A stretch of DNA of 64,000 nt from Marinobacter guineae. Lineage in GTDB: Bacteria > Pseudomonadota > Gammaproteobacteria > Pseudomonadales > Oleiphilaceae. Under the pieces are notes generated by a model. The model had not been told where the DNA came from. It saw nothing but the letters and a program-made list of their open reading frames with translations, and made no database searches. Below are positions 62,944 to 64,000 of this stretch, in pieces. Positions within the stretch are counted from its first letter, which is position 1. Each line of letters opens with the position of its first letter. Position numbers and translations under genes: made by a program. The stretch covers positions 186,001 to 250,000 of the forward strand of contig NZ_KZ319339.1 in the NCBI RefSeq assembly GCF_002744735.1, read 5' to 3'.

Positions 62944-64000
62944 ATGACCGATCGCAACACCCGTCTCGACCAGCTCCACAAGGCCCTGCAGGAACGCATT
63001 GTGATTCTTGATGGCGGCATGGGGACCATGATCCAGAACCTCAAACTGGACGAGCAAGCGTTTCGGGGCGATCGGTTTGCTGATTACGAACGGGAGGTTC
63101 AGGGCAATAATGACCTGTTGAACCTGACCCAGCCCGCCCTGCTCCGCAATATTCACGCGGATTATCTGGATGCCGGCGCAGATATTATCGAGACCAACAC
63201 CTTCAACTCCACACGCCTTTCCCAGGCGGATTACGGCCTCGAGAAAATTGCCAAAGAACTGAACGTTGCCGCGGCCCGGCTGGCCCGGCAGGTTGCGGAT
63301 GACTATACGGCGAAAGACCCGGCCAAGCCCCGGTTCGTGGCAGGCGCGGTAGGCCCCACTTCCCGAACCGCATCCATTTCGCCGGATGTTAACAACCCCG
63401 GTTACCGCAATGTCGATTTCCAGACCCTGGTTGAAAACTACTACGAGGCGGTGGAGGGCCTTGTTGAAGGCGGTTGTGATCTGATTCTGATCGAAACCAT
63501 CTTCGATACACTGAACGCCAAGGCCGCGATCTACGCCACCCAGCAGTATTTTGAAGACAGCGGCATAACGCTGCCAATCATGATTTCAGGCACCATTACC
63601 GATGCTTCGGGCCGCACCCTCTCAGGCCAGACCACCGAAGCTTTCTGGAACTCCGTGGCTCACGCCAGACCGATTTCTGTCGGCCTGAACTGCGCCCTCG
63701 GTGCCGACGCCCTGCGCCCCTATGTGGAAGAACTCTCCGCCAAGGCTGAAACCTTCGTCAGCGCGCACCCCAACGCCGGCCTTCCGAACGAGTTTGGCGA
63801 ATACGACCAGACGCCGGAGGAAATGGCGGAAATTATTGAAGGCTTCGCCCGTGACGGCTTCCTGAATATCATCGGCGGCTGCTGCGGCTCCCGCCCGGAC
63901 CACATCGAAGCCGTTGCCCAGGCTGTTGCCAAGTATCCGCCCCGCAAGATTCCGGAGCGTCCGAAAGTCCTGCGACTTTCTGGCCTTGAGCCGTTCACCG
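62944..64000 (+). CDS. metH: Methionine synthase, cobalamin-dependent (5' part)
   Basis: 352 codons are visible; full-length MetH is about 1,230 residues, so about two thirds lie beyond the window. The N-terminal homocysteine-binding domain is complete: [20 protein letters not shown] (20-39), [20 protein letters not shown], zinc ligands Cys250 ([10 protein letters not shown]) and Cys313-Cys314 ([12 protein letters not shown]). The folate domain begins near the right edge. The enzyme moves a methyl group from methyltetrahydrofolate via cobalamin to homocysteine. Confidence 0.97.
   Translation, partial: MTDRNTRLDQLHKALQERIVILDGGMGTMIQNLKLDEQAFRGDRFADYEREVQGNNDLLNLTQPALLRNIHADYLDAGADIIETNTFNSTRLSQADYGLEKIAKELNVAAARLARQVADDYTAKDPAKPRFVAGAVGPTSRTASISPDVNNPGYRNVDFQTLVENYYEAVEGLVEGGCDLILIETIFDTLNAKAAIYATQQYFEDSGITLPIMISGTITDASGRTLSGQTTEAFWNSVAHARPISVGLNCALGADALRPYVEELSAKAETFVSAHPNAGLPNEFGEYDQTPEEMAEIIEGFARDGFLNIIGGCCGSRPDHIEAVAQAVAKYPPRKIPERPKVLRLSGLEPFT

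Noticed and set aside
1..64000. CRISPR array, prophage, insertion sequence or integrase
   Set aside because: I saw no regular direct repeats with unique spacers, no transposase or integrase motif, and no phage structural gene. The palindromic elements at 20835 and 37306 are the only repeat-like features.

Overview
The window is a 64 kb stretch of GC-rich, gene-dense chromosome from a marine gammaproteobacterium. Marinobacter or a close relative is my best guess. The guess rests on gene content: a cyanide-insensitive bd oxidase with CydDC, an SlyD-like FKBP, PhaD/PhaI-like phasin genes, an HsbR/HsbA-like switch, and ETF plus ETF-quinone oxidoreductase. It is an inference, since no rRNA is present. 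Almost everything is ordinary chromosomal sequence. I see no prophage, insertion sequence, CRISPR array or plasmid function. Two tRNA genes (Leu-UAA and Ser-UGA) are present.

Layout. 1-4.3 kb: a truncated carboxylesterase, a PlsC-like acyltransferase, recQ and a hotdog thioesterase. 4.4-9.6 kb: an orphan periplasmic binding-like protein, a chemoreceptor, a GNAT/nitrilase fusion and a possible PilZ-like protein. 9.6-16.75 kb: a selenium island, made of a PhaF-like Lys/Ala-rich HhH protein coupled to an oxidoreductase-SelD fusion, a convergent senB (selenosugar synthase) and a three-gene phosphonate/selenate-type ABC importer. 17-23 kb: a YadGH-like ABC exporter, a DUF192 lipoprotein, two crotonases, a DMT transporter and a large nested palindromic element. 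23-30 kb: tRNA-Leu, a methyltransferase and cioAB-cydDC. 30-33.4 kb: a saccharopine-dehydrogenase-like reductase, small membrane proteins and RlmA. 33.5-37.3 kb: etfBA divergent from ETF-QO, with a perfect 18-bp palindrome between them. 37.4-42.9 kb (mostly minus strand): FKBP, DUF1285, radical SAM, sixA, gpsA, and a STAS plus PP2C-type response regulator pair. 43-52.5 kb: an HD phosphohydrolase, a renalase-like flavoprotein, and an eight-gene, mostly overlapping lipid-modification operon (desaturase, SnoaL, SDR, flavoprotein, DUF1365, CFA-synthase-like, DUF2878, secreted protein). 52.6-64 kb: xthA, a TetR/phasin pair, a YeeE/YedE pair with a DUF442 sulfurtransferase, hemH, tRNA-Ser, a BI-1 family protein, tusDCB-tusE, DUF445, nfuA and the 5' part of metH.

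How the genes fit together. The selenium island can be read as uptake (ABC importer), activation (SelD to selenophosphate) and use (SenB to a selenosugar); the usual next enzyme, SenA, is not here. The lipid operon looks like a membrane fatty-acid remodelling pathway of the kind linked to singlet-oxygen or light responses in other bacteria, but no ECF sigma factor lies beside it. The ETF region carries an operator-like palindrome typical of fatty-acid-responsive TetR regulators. Start sites were adjusted by hand where a ribosome binding site favoured an internal codon.
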